The translations under genes were made by a program, and so were the position numbers. This document shows positions 63,436 to 64,000 of a stretch of DNA of 64,000 bases, in pieces. Every line of letters starts with the position of its first letter. Positions within the stretch are counted from its first letter, which is position 1. The stretch covers positions 61,729 through 125,728 of the forward strand of contig JAEZRP010000029.1 of the NCBI GenBank assembly GCA_023444095.1, written 5' to 3'. The DNA comes from Bacillota bacterium (GTDB lineage: Bacteria; Bacillota; Clostridia; Christensenellales; Aristaeellaceae). Under the pieces are notes generated by a model. It was not told the origin of the DNA. It was given only the letters and a program-made list of their open reading frames with translations, and did no database searches.

Positions 63436-63450
63436 ATAGGAGCGATTTTG

Positions 63451-64000
63451 ATGCCCCGCACGATATTGCATGTGGATGCCAACTCGTTTTACGTGAGCTG
63501 TGAGATGTCCGAAAACCCTTCACTACGCGGTAAGGCGGTCGTCGTGGGCGGCGACGTGGAAGCGCGCCACGGGATCGTGCTGGCCAAGAGCGACAAGGCA
63601 AAAGCCGTTGGGATTAAGACAGGCCTCGTCCTATGGCAAGCAAAAATGCTGTGCCCGAATCTCATCGTCATCCAGCCCAACTACCGGCTCTACCTTCGCA
63701 TGTCCCGCGAGCTGCGCAACATTATGGGCGACTACTCCGGCCACGTGGAGCCGTTCGGGCTCGACGAAGCCTGGGTCGGCCTCGGCCCTGAACCCATTGA
63801 GGAGGGGCGCAGGATCGCCGACGAGATCCGGCGTCGCGCGTGGGAAGAACTTGGCATCACGGTCTCCGTAGGCGTCGCCGACAACAAGATCATGGCGAAG
63901 CTCGGCAGCGACTACAAAAAGCCCAACGCAACCACCGTGATTGCTCCGGAGGACTACCCTCGCATCGTGTGGCCGCTGCCAGTTGGGGACCTGCTATACG
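63451..64000 (+). CDS. dinB: Y-family DNA polymerase (DinB/UmuC type), truncated by the window
   Basis: First 183 residues. ILHVDANSFYVSCEM has the metal-binding Asp, KAVVVGGDVEARHGIVLAKS and IVIQPNYRLYLRMS follow, VEPFGLDEAWVGL supplies the catalytic SIDE-equivalent (here GLDEAW), and ITVSVGVADNKIMAKLGSDYKKP is the palm-fingers signature. Translesion synthesis enzyme. AGGAG lies 8 nt before the ATG. A LexA box and sigma-A promoter are upstream. Whether it is Pol IV or UmuC-like cannot be told without the C-terminus. Confidence 0.93.
   Translation, partial: MPRTILHVDANSFYVSCEMSENPSLRGKAVVVGGDVEARHGIVLAKSDKAKAVGIKTGLVLWQAKMLCPNLIVIQPNYRLYLRMSRELRNIMGDYSGHVEPFGLDEAWVGLGPEPIEEGRRIADEIRRRAWEELGITVSVGVADNKIMAKLGSDYKKPNATTVIAPEDYPRIVWPLPVGDLLY

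Overview
The window reads as chromosomal DNA from a spore-forming, fairly GC-rich member of the Clostridia (Bacillota). Direct signs are a cotJABC spore-coat operon, a Spo0A-like regulator, a spore photoproduct lyase (splB), GGAGG-type ribosome binding sites with many TTG/GTG starts, and a LexA box of the GAAC-N4-GTTC type. The Christensenellales/Aristaeellaceae area is my guess from overall flavour; it is not proven. I see no CRISPR array, transposase, integrase gene or rRNA.

Layout. 1-5.8 kb (minus): a ribosomal/methyltransferase/VOC operon, then polyphosphate metabolism (ppx-ppk) and a DHFR/RibD-like reductase. 6.1-8.3 kb (plus): zwf and a cyclase-family hydrolase. 8.4-9.6 kb (minus): cotJABC. 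9.9-13.0 kb (minus): chrA, a class C-like serine hydrolase and small DUF proteins. 13.3-18.8 kb: an envelope-type two-component system between a divergent secreted serine hydrolase and an ICMT-like methyltransferase plus CPBP protease. A shared promoter motif suggests these are its regulon. 18.9-20.3 kb: decayed genes and a small uncharacterised operon. 20.4-26.6 kb: a copper island (copZ, a membrane-anchored protein, copA, an HxlR regulator, a tiny membrane protein, and an HMA-TauE-cupredoxin fusion). 27.0-36.0 kb: sugar utilisation (two UroD-like proteins, a LacI regulator, a GH78 rhamnosidase, an extracellular solute-binding protein, an RpiB-like isomerase) with three evenly spaced LacI operators.

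36.4-39.4 kb: DNA repair genes suited to spores (splB, nfo) and two tandem paralogous 62-residue basic proteins. 39.4-42.3 kb: a MocR regulator and an NTF2/SnoaL-like protein. 42.5-47.1 kb: a four-gene signalling operon whose parts mirror a sporulation phosphorelay (Spo0A-like, small kinase, REC-only protein, PAS/GAF kinase). 47.6-54.6 kb (minus): a carbohydrate cluster (carboxylesterase, GH43-like propeller, VOC, SDR, split transketolase, GarR-type reductase). 55.2-58.1 kb: an autoregulated HTH-ABC exporter operon. 58.2-61.3 kb: an uncharacterised protein, rlmD-type methyltransferase and pfkA (minus), then tRNA-Thr(CGU) and tRNA-Pro(CGG). 61.3-64 kb: a decayed region next to the tRNA genes, with integrase-arm-like repeats, a broken small gene, an ADP-ribosylglycohydrolase, a ribbon-helix-helix-like gene with an apparent AUA start, and a LexA-controlled Y-family DNA polymerase cut by the window end.

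How the genes work together: the copper genes form one homeostasis module that a divergent HxlR sensor probably controls. The LacI-GH78 cluster takes up and breaks down a rhamnoside-like glycan under repression by the adjacent LacI protein. The two-component system probably switches on neighbouring envelope enzymes. splB and nfo repair spore DNA.
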